A stretch of 64,000 nt of DNA from Hyphomicrobiales bacterium (GTDB lineage Bacteria > Pseudomonadota > Alphaproteobacteria > Rhizobiales > Beijerinckiaceae). The DNA lies in assembly GCA_026400565.1 (NCBI GenBank), contig JAPLOV010000189.1, positions 1 to 64,000 on the forward strand, given 5' to 3'. Position 1 is the stretch's first letter. Each line of letters opens with the position of its first letter. A program made the translations under genes and the position numbers. The notes under the pieces were generated by a model. It was given only the letters and a program-made list of their open reading frames with translations, had not been told where the DNA came from and ran no database searches. Below are positions 53,054-61,193 of this stretch, one piece after another.

Positions 53054-53826
53054 TCAGCTGTCCATCCGCCATCGATCAGCATGGCGCTGCCGGTCATCAG
53101 GCTCGATGCCTCGGAGGCGAGGAATACCACCGCGCCGGTGATATCGCCGACCTGTCCAAGCCGGCCGAGCTTGATCTTGGCCAGAACTCGGGCCCGGAAG
53201 TCCTCGTCGGCGAGGAAGGGGGCGGTCATCGGGGTTTCGATGAAGGTCGGGCAGACGGTGTTCGAGCGGATGCCGTGCCTGGCCAGATCGAGTGCCATGG
53301 CCTTGCTGAGCCCTTCGATGGCGAATTTCGAGGCGCAGTAGATCGTGCGGTTCTCGCCGCCGACATGGCCCATCTGTGACGAGACATGGATGATCGAGCC
53401 GCCGCGACCGGCCGCGATCATGCCGCGGGCCACCTCCTGCGCGGCGAAGAACGCCGCCCTGAGATTGAGGCCCATCACCGTGTCGAAGTCGTCCTCGCTG
53501 ACCTCGGTGAACGGCTTGGGGCGGTTCATCCCGGCATTGTTGACGAAGATGTCGAAGGATGGCCGCCCGGCCAGTGCGCGCGCCACGTCAATGGTGCGGG
53601 TCACGTCGAGTGGCAGGGCCTCGGCCACCTGGCCACGGGCCCGGATGGCGGCGGCAGCTTCCTCGATCTCGCTGGCCGTGCGCGCGCTGAGGGTCACGTG
53701 TGCGCCGGCATCGGCCAGCGCCGCTGCCATGGCGAGGCCAAGTCCGCGGCCCGCGCCCGTGACAAGGGCCCGTTTTCCGTCAAGGCGGAACGAGGGCGAT
53801 GGGGGGAGGGCGAGGGGCGCGTTCAT
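53050..53826 (-). CDS. SDR-family oxidoreductase
   Basis: A classical SDR of 258 residues. It has TGAGRGLGLAMAAALADAG (~22-40), NNAGMNR (~97), catalytic YCASKFA (~163) and the C-terminal TGSAMLIDGGW. ATG at 53826 is the start; the open frame upstream runs into the HisD-like gene on the same strand. Between the HisD-like and LacI genes it probably oxidises a hydroxyl group in the same catabolic route. Confidence 0.88.
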   Translation of the reverse strand: MNAPLALPPSPSFRLDGKRALVTGAGRGLGLAMAAALADAGAHVTLSARTASEIEEAAAAIRARGQVAEALPLDVTRTIDVARALAGRPSFDIFVNNAGMNRPKPFTEVSEDDFDTVMGLNLRAAFFAAQEVARGMIAAGRGGSIIHVSSQMGHVGGENRTIYCASKFAIEGLSKAMALDLARHGIRSNTVCPTFIETPMTAPFLADEDFRARVLAKIKLGRLGQVGDITGAVVFLASEASSLMTGSAMLIDGGWTAE

Positions 53827-53860
53827 CGATCGGATCTCTGGCCTGCTGGCAGCATCGCGC

Positions 53861-55168
53861 TCACTCCGCCGCCGTCGCGTAGGGCACGTTCTTGCGGCCA
53901 TAGCGCCTGACGCGGATGTTGGCCTGTTCGGCATGGCCGGCAAAGCCTTCCAGCATGCACAGGCGCGAGCAGTATTCGCCGATCATTGTCGAGGCCTCAT
54001 CGGTCAGGACGCGCTGGTAGGTCACGGTCTTCATGAACTTGCCGACCCAGAGGCCGCCGGTGTAGCGGGCAGCGCCGCGCGTCGGCAAGGTGTGGTTGGT
54101 GCCGATGACCTTGTCGCCGTAGCTGACGTTGGTGCGCGGACCGAGAAACAGCGCGCCGTAATTCGTCATCCGGGCCAGGAACAGGTCGGGATCGCGCGTC
54201 ATGACCTGCACGTGCTCGGAGGCGATGCGGTCGGCTTCGACCACCATCTCGTCGATGCTGTCGCAGACGATGACCTCGCCATAATCGCGCCAGGCCTGGG
54301 CGGCGATGGCTGCCGTCGGCAGGATGGTCAGCAGCCGCTCGATCTCGGCCATGGTGTCGCGGGCCAGCTTCTCGGAATTGGTCAGCAGGATCGCAGGCGA
54401 ATTGGGGCCATGCTCGGCCTGACCGAGCAGATCGGTGGCGCACAGTTCGCCATCGACGCTGTCATCGGCGATGACGAGGGTCTCGGTCGGCCCGGCGAAC
54501 AGGTCAATTCCGACCTTGCCATAAAGCTGGCGCTTGGCCTCCGCCACATAGGCGTTGCCGGGGCCGACCAGCATATCGACGCCGGTGATGCTGGCCGTGC
54601 CCAAAGCCATCGCGCCGACAGCCTGCACGCCGCCAAGGCAGTAGATCACGTCCGCGCCGGCCAGATGCTGGGCTGCCACGATCGCGGGGGCGAGCTTGCC
54701 CTGATAGGGCGGGGCGCAGGTGATGATGCGCGGCACCCCGGCCACCTTGGCCGTGATCACCGACATGTGGGCCGACGCCAGCAGCGGATACTTGCCACCG
54801 GGCACGTAGCAGCCGACCGAATTGACCGGCAGGTTCTTGTGGCCAAGGACAATGCCGGGCAGCGTTTCGACCTCGATGTCGTGCATCGAGGCCTTCTGGT
54901 GTTCGGCGAAGTTGCGCACCTGGGCCTGGGCGAAGCGGATGTCCTCAAGGTTGCGGGCCGAGAGCTGGCTCATGCAGTCACGGATCTCGGCATCGGTGAG
55001 GCGATAGTCGGTGCGGTCCCAGCCGTCGAAGCGGATCGACATCTCGCGCACCGCCATATCGCCGCGCGCCTTGATGTCGGCCAGCAGGGTTTCCACGGTG
55101 GTGCGCACCTTCAGGTCGGCGTCGTCCTTGTCCGATTGCGCCATCGATGTCTTGAGCCAGCGGGCCAT
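53861..55168 (-). CDS. histidinol dehydrogenase family oxidoreductase (HpsN-like)
   Basis: A 435-residue HisD-family protein with the zinc-site segment [16 protein letters not shown] (~255; Gln and His ligands), [16 protein letters not shown] (~195-210) and [13 protein letters not shown]. It is not in a his operon; in catabolic loci this subfamily includes the sulfopropanediol (DHPS) 3-dehydrogenase HpsN, which oxidises a primary alcohol to the acid in two NAD-dependent steps. With the SDR next to it, double oxidation of a polyol is a fair guess. The substrate remains open. Confidence 0.8.
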   Translation of the reverse strand: MARWLKTSMAQSDKDDADLKVRTTVETLLADIKARGDMAVREMSIRFDGWDRTDYRLTDAEIRDCMSQLSARNLEDIRFAQAQVRNFAEHQKASMHDIEVETLPGIVLGHKNLPVNSVGCYVPGGKYPLLASAHMSVITAKVAGVPRIITCAPPYQGKLAPAIVAAQHLAGADVIYCLGGVQAVGAMALGTASITGVDMLVGPGNAYVAEAKRQLYGKVGIDLFAGPTETLVIADDSVDGELCATDLLGQAEHGPNSPAILLTNSEKLARDTMAEIERLLTILPTAAIAAQAWRDYGEVIVCDSIDEMVVEADRIASEHVQVMTRDPDLFLARMTNYGALFLGPRTNVSYGDKVIGTNHTLPTRGAARYTGGLWVGKFMKTVTYQRVLTDEASTMIGEYCSRLCMLEGFAGHAEQANIRVRRYGRKNVPYATAAE

Positions 55169-55180
55169 GGGATCAGTCCT

Positions 55181-56074
55181 TCAACGTTTGGCGGCCAGTG
55201 CCCGCATTTCGGCGAACAGGTCACGCCCGAATTGCCCGAATACATGCGGGATGTCGATATAGACCCAATTCTCGGCCAGCCAGTCACCCTCGCGTCGCCA
55301 CCAGTCCATGACGCGCATGGTGATGGCCCGGCCCGTGGCGGGATGGCCGAGCCAGGGCCCGGTCTGGGTCATTTCCAGGCTTGGCCAGCCGCGCGAGGCA
55401 ATGAAATCGCCATCGCCGATGCGGACCTTGTTCGGTGCGCCGCGCCTGTCGGGAAAGGCTGTGAGAAACGGGCGCTGGTGAAAATCCTGAAAGCCCCTGA
55501 GGCGGCGGTTGGAGCCGATGCCGGCCGGTCCATACCACAGCATGGTCGGCGACCAGAATCGCTCCTGCGCCATCGATTCCAGGGTCCTGCCATCGTACTC
55601 GCCAAGGCCTTTGCCCATGGCCATCATCAGCGCGAGGGTTTTTGCCCCTTCAACCGGATCGACCGTCTCCAGCCTGACGCCATCGTGCCGGCGCGGGCCG
55701 GGGGAGAACAGGGGGATGCCGGGTGAGGGCGGCAGCGGGTCGACACCAGCCTGCTGCATCAGCCCGATCAGATCCCACAGGGTCACGACTTCGAGGATCA
55801 GGCCTTTGTTGTCGACACGGTGGAACTCGCCATAGCGCAGGCTGGCGAGGTGGCCCGTGGCCGGAATGCCGAAAAGCGGTTTGTCGAACGTGCCGACAGA
55901 ATGGCCGCAGGCCGCCACCCAGACCTCCCCGTCCAGGCCGACACCGTCATTGACGGGATGCTGGCCATGCCAGACCAGATCGCGGGCGAAGACCGAGCCA
56001 GCAAGGCCCAGATCACGCGGCAAGGCATTCAGGCCATCATGGACGTGGCGTTTGACGGCAGCATTCAGTGTCAT
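55181..56074 (-). CDS. double-domain SnoaL/NTF2-like protein 2
   Basis: A 297-residue protein with two NTF2-like halves (~5-125 and ~160-290). Typical SnoaL elements are VWVAACGHSVGTF, GHLASLRYGEFHRVDNKGLI and, in the second half, GRAITMRVMDWWRREGDWLAENWVYID segments (for example DWLAENWVYID). It belongs to the same broad family as the last gene of the operon but is clearly diverged. It follows the second permease gene by 6 bp and precedes the HisD-like gene. The presence of two such proteins in one operon suggests two related steps or a heteromeric enzyme. Confidence 0.7.
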   Translation of the reverse strand: MTLNAAVKRHVHDGLNALPRDLGLAGSVFARDLVWHGQHPVNDGVGLDGEVWVAACGHSVGTFDKPLFGIPATGHLASLRYGEFHRVDNKGLILEVVTLWDLIGLMQQAGVDPLPPSPGIPLFSPGPRRHDGVRLETVDPVEGAKTLALMMAMGKGLGEYDGRTLESMAQERFWSPTMLWYGPAGIGSNRRLRGFQDFHQRPFLTAFPDRRGAPNKVRIGDGDFIASRGWPSLEMTQTGPWLGHPATGRAITMRVMDWWRREGDWLAENWVYIDIPHVFGQFGRDLFAEMRALAAKR

Positions 56075-56080
56075 GTCAGT

Positions 56081-56944
56081 TCAACCCTTGACGGCGCCTT
56101 GCGTAAGGCCCGAGACCAGCTGTTTCTGGAAAAACAGCACCAGCACCACCAGAGGGGCGGTGATCGAGACAGCACCGGCAACGCCCTGCATCAGCTTGAA
56201 GGCGTCGTCGTCGGCATTCATGTAAGCCGACAGGGCCGATGTCATCGTCATCTTGTCGGCGTTCATCATCTGTGACGAGATCAGAAAGTCGTTGTAGGCG
56301 AGCAGGAACGAGAACAGCCCGGTGGTGATGATGCCTGGCCACATCACCGGCAGGATCACCTTGACGAAGGCCTGAATGCGGGAGCAGCCATCGACCAGTG
56401 CCGCCTCGTCGAGTTCCTTGGGGATGTTCATGAAGAAGGAGCGCAGCATCCAGATCGTGAAGGGCTGGTTGATGGCGACGAGAATGACGATCAGGGTCTC
56501 GTAGCGGTTCCACAGGCCAAGCTCGAAGAAGGCGAACTTGTAGGAGGGCAGCAAGGTGACGTGCGGCAGGGCGCGGAAGATGAGCGCCACCAGCAGCAGC
56601 CAGAATCCGAGTGCCCCGCCATAGCGCGCCAGCGCATAGGCGGCGAGACAGCCGATGGTCAGCGAGATCACCAGAACGCCGACCGTGATGATGGTCGAGT
56701 TGAGGAACTTCAGCCAGAAGCGATCACCAACCCAGAGCTGCCAGTAGTGCTCGGCAGTGAACGGCGCAATCAGCTTGGGCGGAACCGAGAAGGCATCCAC
56801 CGGCAGGCGGAACGAGATCAGCGTCATCCAGAAGAACGGAAACGCTGCGGCCAGCACCCACACGGTCAGCCCGATACAGGTCAGCACCATCAGCCAGAGC
56901 GGCATGCGGTCGGCGAGGTTCGGGGTGTCGGATGGCTGGCTCAT
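56081..56944 (-). CDS. carbohydrate ABC importer permease (MalG type)
   Basis: A 287-residue permease of the MalG/UgpE family with six transmembrane segments. The ATPase-contact EAA loop is visible in ELDEAALVDGCSRIQAFVK (~185-203). It overlaps the other permease gene by four bases. The open frame extends upstream across that gene, but ATG at 56944 (MSQPSDTPNL) is the start. No ATPase gene follows. Confidence 0.9.
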   Translation of the reverse strand: MSQPSDTPNLADRMPLWLMVLTCIGLTVWVLAAAFPFFWMTLISFRLPVDAFSVPPKLIAPFTAEHYWQLWVGDRFWLKFLNSTIITVGVLVISLTIGCLAAYALARYGGALGFWLLLVALIFRALPHVTLLPSYKFAFFELGLWNRYETLIVILVAINQPFTIWMLRSFFMNIPKELDEAALVDGCSRIQAFVKVILPVMWPGIITTGLFSFLLAYNDFLISSQMMNADKMTMTSALSAYMNADDDAFKLMQGVAGAVSITAPLVVLVLFFQKQLVSGLTQGAVKG

Positions 56945-57996
56945 GCGAAGGCCCTCCGCTGGTCCTTGTAGGTCTTGATGATCAGCGGGATGAGCAGGAC
57001 AAGGATGCCCAGCACCATCAACAGCGCCGCCGCCGAGGCCTTGTGGAAGTTCTGCTCGTCCGAGAGGATCTTGTAGGTCAGGTGCTGGAGGGAATCGGCG
57101 CCCTGTCCGCCCGAGAATACCAGGATCGGCTCGAACACCCGGTAAGCATCCATAAGGTGGATCAGCGTCACGAACACGAACAGCGGCATCAGGTGCGGGA
57201 TGATGACGTAGCGAATGGTCTGCCAGCGGTTGGCCCCATCGATGATGGCCGCCTCGCGGGTTTCGGACGGCACGGTCTGCAAGCCGGCATAGAGCACGAT
57301 GAAGACGAAGGGCGTGGCCTTCCAGATGCCGACAAGGATGATCAGCAGCCGCGTGGTGAAGGCGTTCTGCATGAAGTAAATCTTGCCGAAGCCCAGTTGC
57401 TCCAGCCAGACGGTGATGATCGCGTTGTCGAGGAATAGCCACTTGATCGAGAGCGACCCCACCACCGGGGTAACGATGAAGGGCAGGAGCGAAGCGAAGA
57501 TCAGCACGCCTTTCAGCTCGCGCACGACCGAATTGACGCCCAGCGCGATCAGGAAGCCCAGCGCCAGGATGATCGGCGTGGTCACGGCGGTGTAGAGCAG
57601 CGTGAATTCGAGCGCGCCCCAGAACTTGACGTTGGTGACATCGCGGAACAGCGCCCTGAAGCGCTGCCAGGCCGAGGCAGGCTGGCCACCGGCCGCCACG
57701 GTGCGGTCACGCTCCCACGCCTCGGCGAGGTTCGCCGTGCCAAGTACCGTCTCGAAATTGCGCGAGCCATACCATTCGCGCACGATCACCGGGTTGCCGG
57801 CTGCGTCGAGTTCCGCCACAGGCCGGCGCTCGACGCGCGTGCCAACGGGGGTCCGCACCGTGGTCTCGACGAAGTTTGTCTTGGTGTAGCTGTTCCACAG
57901 GCTCAGATAGACCACGCCGGCCAAGGGCAGGGCGATCAGCATCAGCATCGCCACCGCGGAGGGCAGGACAAAGCCGAGGAAGGTGCGAAACGGCAT
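56941..57996 (-). CDS. carbohydrate ABC importer permease (MalF type)
   Basis: A 351-residue permease of the MalF/UgpA family. It has an N-terminal membrane segment, then a periplasmic insert of about 90 residues (~35-125), then the core membrane domain with the EAA loop in SETREAAIIDGANRWQTIRY (~240-260). The periplasmic insert is longer than in most UgpA proteins. It lies 173 bp after the binding-protein gene, with a hairpin between. Confidence 0.9.
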   Translation of the reverse strand: MPFRTFLGFVLPSAVAMLMLIALPLAGVVYLSLWNSYTKTNFVETTVRTPVGTRVERRPVAELDAAGNPVIVREWYGSRNFETVLGTANLAEAWERDRTVAAGGQPASAWQRFRALFRDVTNVKFWGALEFTLLYTAVTTPIILALGFLIALGVNSVVRELKGVLIFASLLPFIVTPVVGSLSIKWLFLDNAIITVWLEQLGFGKIYFMQNAFTTRLLIILVGIWKATPFVFIVLYAGLQTVPSETREAAIIDGANRWQTIRYVIIPHLMPLFVFVTLIHLMDAYRVFEPILVFSGGQGADSLQHLTYKILSDEQNFHKASAAALLMVLGILVLLIPLIIKTYKDQRRAFA

Positions 57997-58014
57997 GGCA
58001 TCGCTCGTCGGGAT

Positions 58015-58037
58015 GGGGAGGGCAGGAAACCCTCCCC
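58015..58037. terminator. hairpin between the binding-protein and permease genes
   Basis: A perfect 8-bp stem GGGGAGGG/CCCTCCCC with a 7-base loop, located 18 bp before the MalF-type permease start in the minus-strand transcript. There is no T-run. Like the hairpins after dctP and livK, it fits partial termination or mRNA stabilisation that raises binding-protein levels over permease. Confidence 0.6.
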
Positions 58038-58169
58038 GGAAGCCGGCGTGACGGGATCAGGCCCATGCGCCGGCTGTTGCTCTGTTCGGACAGCGCGCCC
58101 TTCGGCAAAGTCCGGAAAGGCGGGCTCAGGCGTGGCCCTGTTGCAAGGCGGGCCCTCGATGGCGCGGGC

Positions 58170-59411
58170 TCACTTGATGAAGCCGCGCTCCTTGGCCGTC
58201 TGGATGTATTCCCTCTCCGCGTCGGCCAGAGCCTGGGCGGCAGGCTTGGTGCCGGCGAGGACATCGGATGCAGCCTTGCCGAGCGCGGCATGGGCGAGGC
58301 TGAAATAGGGCTCGTCAGGCCACATCGCCGCGTTGGCATTGATGGTTTCGGCCACGCCCTTCGAGTGACGATTGGGCTGGAAGCCCGAACGCAGCCAGTT
58401 TGTCAGCGTCATGCCGCTCTTCATCGTGTCTTCGGAGATGCCTTCCATCATCACGAGGAAAGCGGCTTCCCGATCGCCATCCATCTGCTTGGGCATCACG
58501 AACGCATCCCACCAGATGGCGTTGGACGGCTTGCCGCCGGCAGTGACGGCTGGGGCTGCCGCAAACTCGATCTGATTGACCACCTTGGAGACCTTGTCGT
58601 CATCCATGGCAGCGGCGCGGGAGGCCCACAGGATGCCCATCGCAGCCTGGCCCTGCTGGAAGGCCGTGGTCACGTCGGCGGTCGCGAGGGCCAGCGCGTT
58701 GGGCGACATGAAGCCCTTCAGCTTGTTCATCGTGTCGAGCGCGGCGACGGCCTTGGCATTGTTGAAGGCCGGCATGGCCGTCCCCGGCGCAAAGAACTCG
58801 CCGCCGTCACCCAGATAGATGTTGGTGAATTCGGTGGCGATGTCCCAGCCGGTCTTGTAGGCGGCGGTAAACGGCGTCTCGAAGCCGGCGGCCTTGAGTT
58901 TCGGCAGCGCGGCGAGCAGTTCGGGGTAGGTCTTTGGCGGCTGGACACCGGCCTTTTCGAGCGCATCCTTGCGGTAGAACAGGTGCTGGGCATTGGCCAT
59001 GAAGGCGATGCCGTAGACCTCGTTGCCGACCGTCACCAGCATGCGGTCCTCAAGTTTGTACTGGGCCTTATACTTGTTGACCAGGTCCGTCATCGGCTGG
59101 AGCTGACCCTTGGCGAGCAGGTTGACCAGCACGCCGTTGGAGACATGGGCGACCTCGAACGGCGAGGTGCCGGCGGCAAAGGCCTGCTCGGTCTCGACGC
59201 GCGCCTTGTCGGTGACCTTGACGTTGACGGTCAGGCCGCTGTTGGCGCAGGCCTGCATGGCCTTGGCGATATGGTCGATCACCGGGAAGGCATTGCCGAT
59301 GACATCGACCGTGCCGGTGCGGGTGATGGTGCACTTTGCCATGGCCGGTGATGCCAGCAACGCACCCAGTGCAATGGTTCCGAAAAGTCCGAATGTGCGG
59401 CGGTTGAACAT
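58170..59411 (-). CDS. carbohydrate ABC importer solute-binding protein
   Basis: A 413-residue extracellular binding protein of the MalE/UgpB type. It has a signal peptide FNRRTFGLFGTIALGALLAS ending near AMAKC. Typical elements: VIDHIAKAMQACANSG, EVAHVSNGVLVNLLAKGQL, PFTAAYKTGWDIATEF, and QGQAAMGILWASRAAA (~270). It is the first gene of the operon running to 50973. A LacI-type operator lies 48 bp upstream. The ligand cannot be told from sequence, but may be a sugar-like polyol or its derivative. Confidence 0.88.
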   Translation of the reverse strand: MFNRRTFGLFGTIALGALLASPAMAKCTITRTGTVDVIGNAFPVIDHIAKAMQACANSGLTVNVKVTDKARVETEQAFAAGTSPFEVAHVSNGVLVNLLAKGQLQPMTDLVNKYKAQYKLEDRMLVTVGNEVYGIAFMANAQHLFYRKDALEKAGVQPPKTYPELLAALPKLKAAGFETPFTAAYKTGWDIATEFTNIYLGDGGEFFAPGTAMPAFNNAKAVAALDTMNKLKGFMSPNALALATADVTTAFQQGQAAMGILWASRAAAMDDDKVSKVVNQIEFAAAPAVTAGGKPSNAIWWDAFVMPKQMDGDREAAFLVMMEGISEDTMKSGMTLTNWLRSGFQPNRHSKGVAETINANAAMWPDEPYFSLAHAALGKAASDVLAGTKPAAQALADAEREYIQTAKERGFIK

Positions 59412-59458
59412 GAAACTCTCCCTTGTTCCCCTGTGATCAGAGCCTCATGCTAGTGAAT

Positions 59459-59474
59459 TTGCATACGAATGCAA
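59459..59474. promoter_or_regulatory. LacI-type operator upstream of the ABC operon
   Basis: TTGCATACGAATGCAA has half-sites TTGCATAC and TTGCATTC around a central CG, the standard LacI/GalR layout. It is 48 bp upstream of the binding-protein start and would overlap the promoter. It matches the site at 50923 in front of the cupin gene. Confidence 0.72.
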
Positions 59475-59658
59475 TGGCTTCTGGGTGAGCTTTTGCCGTG
59501 CCCGTTGATCGTTGCCGGGTTCGGGCCCGATCAATGTCTCAGACGTCATATGCACCGTCGCCTCGGGTCGACCGAAGTGCAAAAACCATGAGCCGGTTCA
59601 ATGATGTTGGGCTTGGTGTCGGTGGCTTTCGTCGCCGCGTCGTGCGGCCGCTCGTGAC

Positions 59659-60090
59659 ATGATCCGGAAGGCTCTTGGAGATGGCTGGGCAATCTCTCTG
59701 CTCGTTTCGTTGCTGGGAGGCATCGCGCTGCTGCTGTGGTCGACGCGGCTGGTGCGCGCCAAGGACGATGTGCGGGCGGTGGAGCGGGCTGCCACCGAGA
59801 GCCATCTCAGGTGGCTGCGCGAAGGGGCGGTGGCAGCGATGGAGACATCGTCGCTGCTTCTCGACATCCTGCGCGATCACAAGCGCATCATCGCCCACCT
59901 GACCGATGTGGCCTATTCGATCCTCGAAGCCGATCCTCGAGGCCGATCCTCGAGGCATCGGGCGAACTCAAGGGCTGGCGGCTGGTACCGAGCCAGCCGG
60001 AGCCGGTACGCGCCACGTCCTAGGGCTTTGTTCACCGTGATGCGCTTTAGTCCGGCGAAACGTCCATTGCCTGACAGGTTCCGCCCATGA
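59659..60090 (+). CDS. small single-pass membrane protein, frame altered by repeat expansion
   Basis: The present frame gives 143 residues: a transmembrane segment near the N-terminus (WAISLLVSLLGGIALLLW), a charged helical region (VRAKDDVRAVERAATESHLR), then after ~residue 90 an arginine-rich tail. The 13-bp repeat at 59918-59956 explains the tail: with a single copy the protein would end YSILEASGELKGWRLVPSQP and stop at 60021-60023 after about 112 residues. The longer form now ends on the ATGA of anmK. I do not recognise the family. The current tail is probably not functional. Confidence 0.5.
   Translation: MIRKALGDGWAISLLVSLLGGIALLLWSTRLVRAKDDVRAVERAATESHLRWLREGAVAAMETSSLLLDILRDHKRIIAHLTDVAYSILEADPRGRSSRHRANSRAGGWYRASRSRYAPRPRALFTVMRFSPAKRPLPDRFRP
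59918..59956. repeat. 13-bp tandem repeat, three copies
   Basis: CGATCCTCGAAGC followed by two copies of CGATCCTCGAGGC. The unit is not a multiple of three, so the two extra copies (26 bp) shift the frame. Deleting two copies restores a sensible protein end and a stop codon at 60021-60023. The single difference between copies points to a recent event. Confidence 0.9.
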
Positions 60091-61187
60091 TCGTTGACCG
60101 CCCCTTGTCCGTGATTGGCGCGATCAGCGGCACCTCGATGGACGGCATTGACGTGGCCTGGATCGAGACCGACGGACTGGCCCATGTCCGGCCGTTTGGC
60201 GGCGCGACGATGCCTTTTCCGCCAGGGCTCAGGGCCAAACTGAAGGCGCTGCTCGACGATGATCCCTCACGGGCCGAACGGGAGCCGCTGGTCGAACTTG
60301 AAGAGGCCGTGACCGATGCGTTCGGCGCGGCCATCGCCGCCTTCATGGAAGGCAAGGGTCTTGACGGCTCCGCAGTCGACCTGATTGGCCTGCATGGCCA
60401 GACCGTGTTTCACAGGCCGGAACGGCGCTTCACGCGCCAGCTCGGGCTGGGCCAGCGCATGGCGCGCCAACTGGGCGTGGCCGTTGTCGATGGCTTCCGT
60501 CTCGCCGATGTGGCGGCGGGTGGACAGGGCGCGCCGCTGGTTCCGCTCTACCAGGCCGCGCTTGCGGCAGGCTTGCCCAAGCCGCTGATGGTGCTGAACC
60601 TCGGGGGCGTCGCCAATGTCACCTATCTCGACAGCGATCAGATCATCGCTTTCGACACCGGGCCGGCCTCAGCGCTGATCGACGATTTCGTGGCGCGGCG
60701 GTTTGCCGTCGCCTTCGATGATGGCGGGCAACTGGCGCGTCAAGGCCGGGTCGATGCGTCCGTGCTGGCTGCCCTGATGGACAATCCGTTCTTTGCGGCA
60801 CCGGTGCCAAAATCGCTTGATCGCAATGACTTCCACGAACGGGCAAAGATCGTGAATCAGCTCGGCGACCACGATGCCGTGGCGACGCTGGCAGCCTTGA
60901 CGATCGAGTCCGTCGCAGCGGCGCTGGCGCATGTGCCGCGCGCGCCGCTGCGCTGGCTGGTGGCAGGTGGCGGGCGGCACAATGGCGTGTTCATGGGCGG
61001 GCTGGCAGCACGCCTCGGCGTGCCGGTCGAGCCTATCGAGACGTTGGGTCTCGATGGCGACCTCATCGAAGCGGAGTGCTTCGGCTATCTGGCTGTGCGC
61101 TCGGCGCGCGGGCTGCCCTTATCGCTGCCATCAACGACGGGTGTTCCGAAGCCGCTTTGTGGGGGCAGGCTGTGGCAGCCGGCGTGA
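60087..61187 (+). CDS. anmK: anhydro-N-acetylmuramic acid kinase
   Basis: A 366-residue AnmK. It has the nucleotide-binding start GAISGTSMDGIDVAWIETDG (10-29), IGLHGQTVFHRPERR (~101), a GGVANVTYLD loop (~174) and FDTGPASALIDDFV (~189). It phosphorylates and opens anhydro-MurNAc in peptidoglycan recycling, giving MurNAc-6-phosphate. Its ATG overlaps the present stop of the frame-altered upstream gene. It is convergent with rmlA. Confidence 0.93.
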   Translation: MIVDRPLSVIGAISGTSMDGIDVAWIETDGLAHVRPFGGATMPFPPGLRAKLKALLDDDPSRAEREPLVELEEAVTDAFGAAIAAFMEGKGLDGSAVDLIGLHGQTVFHRPERRFTRQLGLGQRMARQLGVAVVDGFRLADVAAGGQGAPLVPLYQAALAAGLPKPLMVLNLGGVANVTYLDSDQIIAFDTGPASALIDDFVARRFAVAFDDGGQLARQGRVDASVLAALMDNPFFAAPVPKSLDRNDFHERAKIVNQLGDHDAVATLAALTIESVAAALAHVPRAPLRWLVAGGGRHNGVFMGGLAARLGVPVEPIETLGLDGDLIEAECFGYLAVRSARGLPLSLPSTTGVPKPLCGGRLWQPA

Positions 61188-61193
61188 GACCGG

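Noticed and set aside
53861-55168. Histidine biosynthesis hisD
   Set aside because: No other his genes are nearby, and the gene lies in a catabolic operon with SDR, NTF2-like and ABC genes; the HpsN-like branch is more likely.
53345-55726. Very long plus-strand open frame (793 codons) opposite the SDR and HisD-like genes
   Set aside because: It crosses three well-defined genes on the other strand and shows no family features, so it reflects high GC content.
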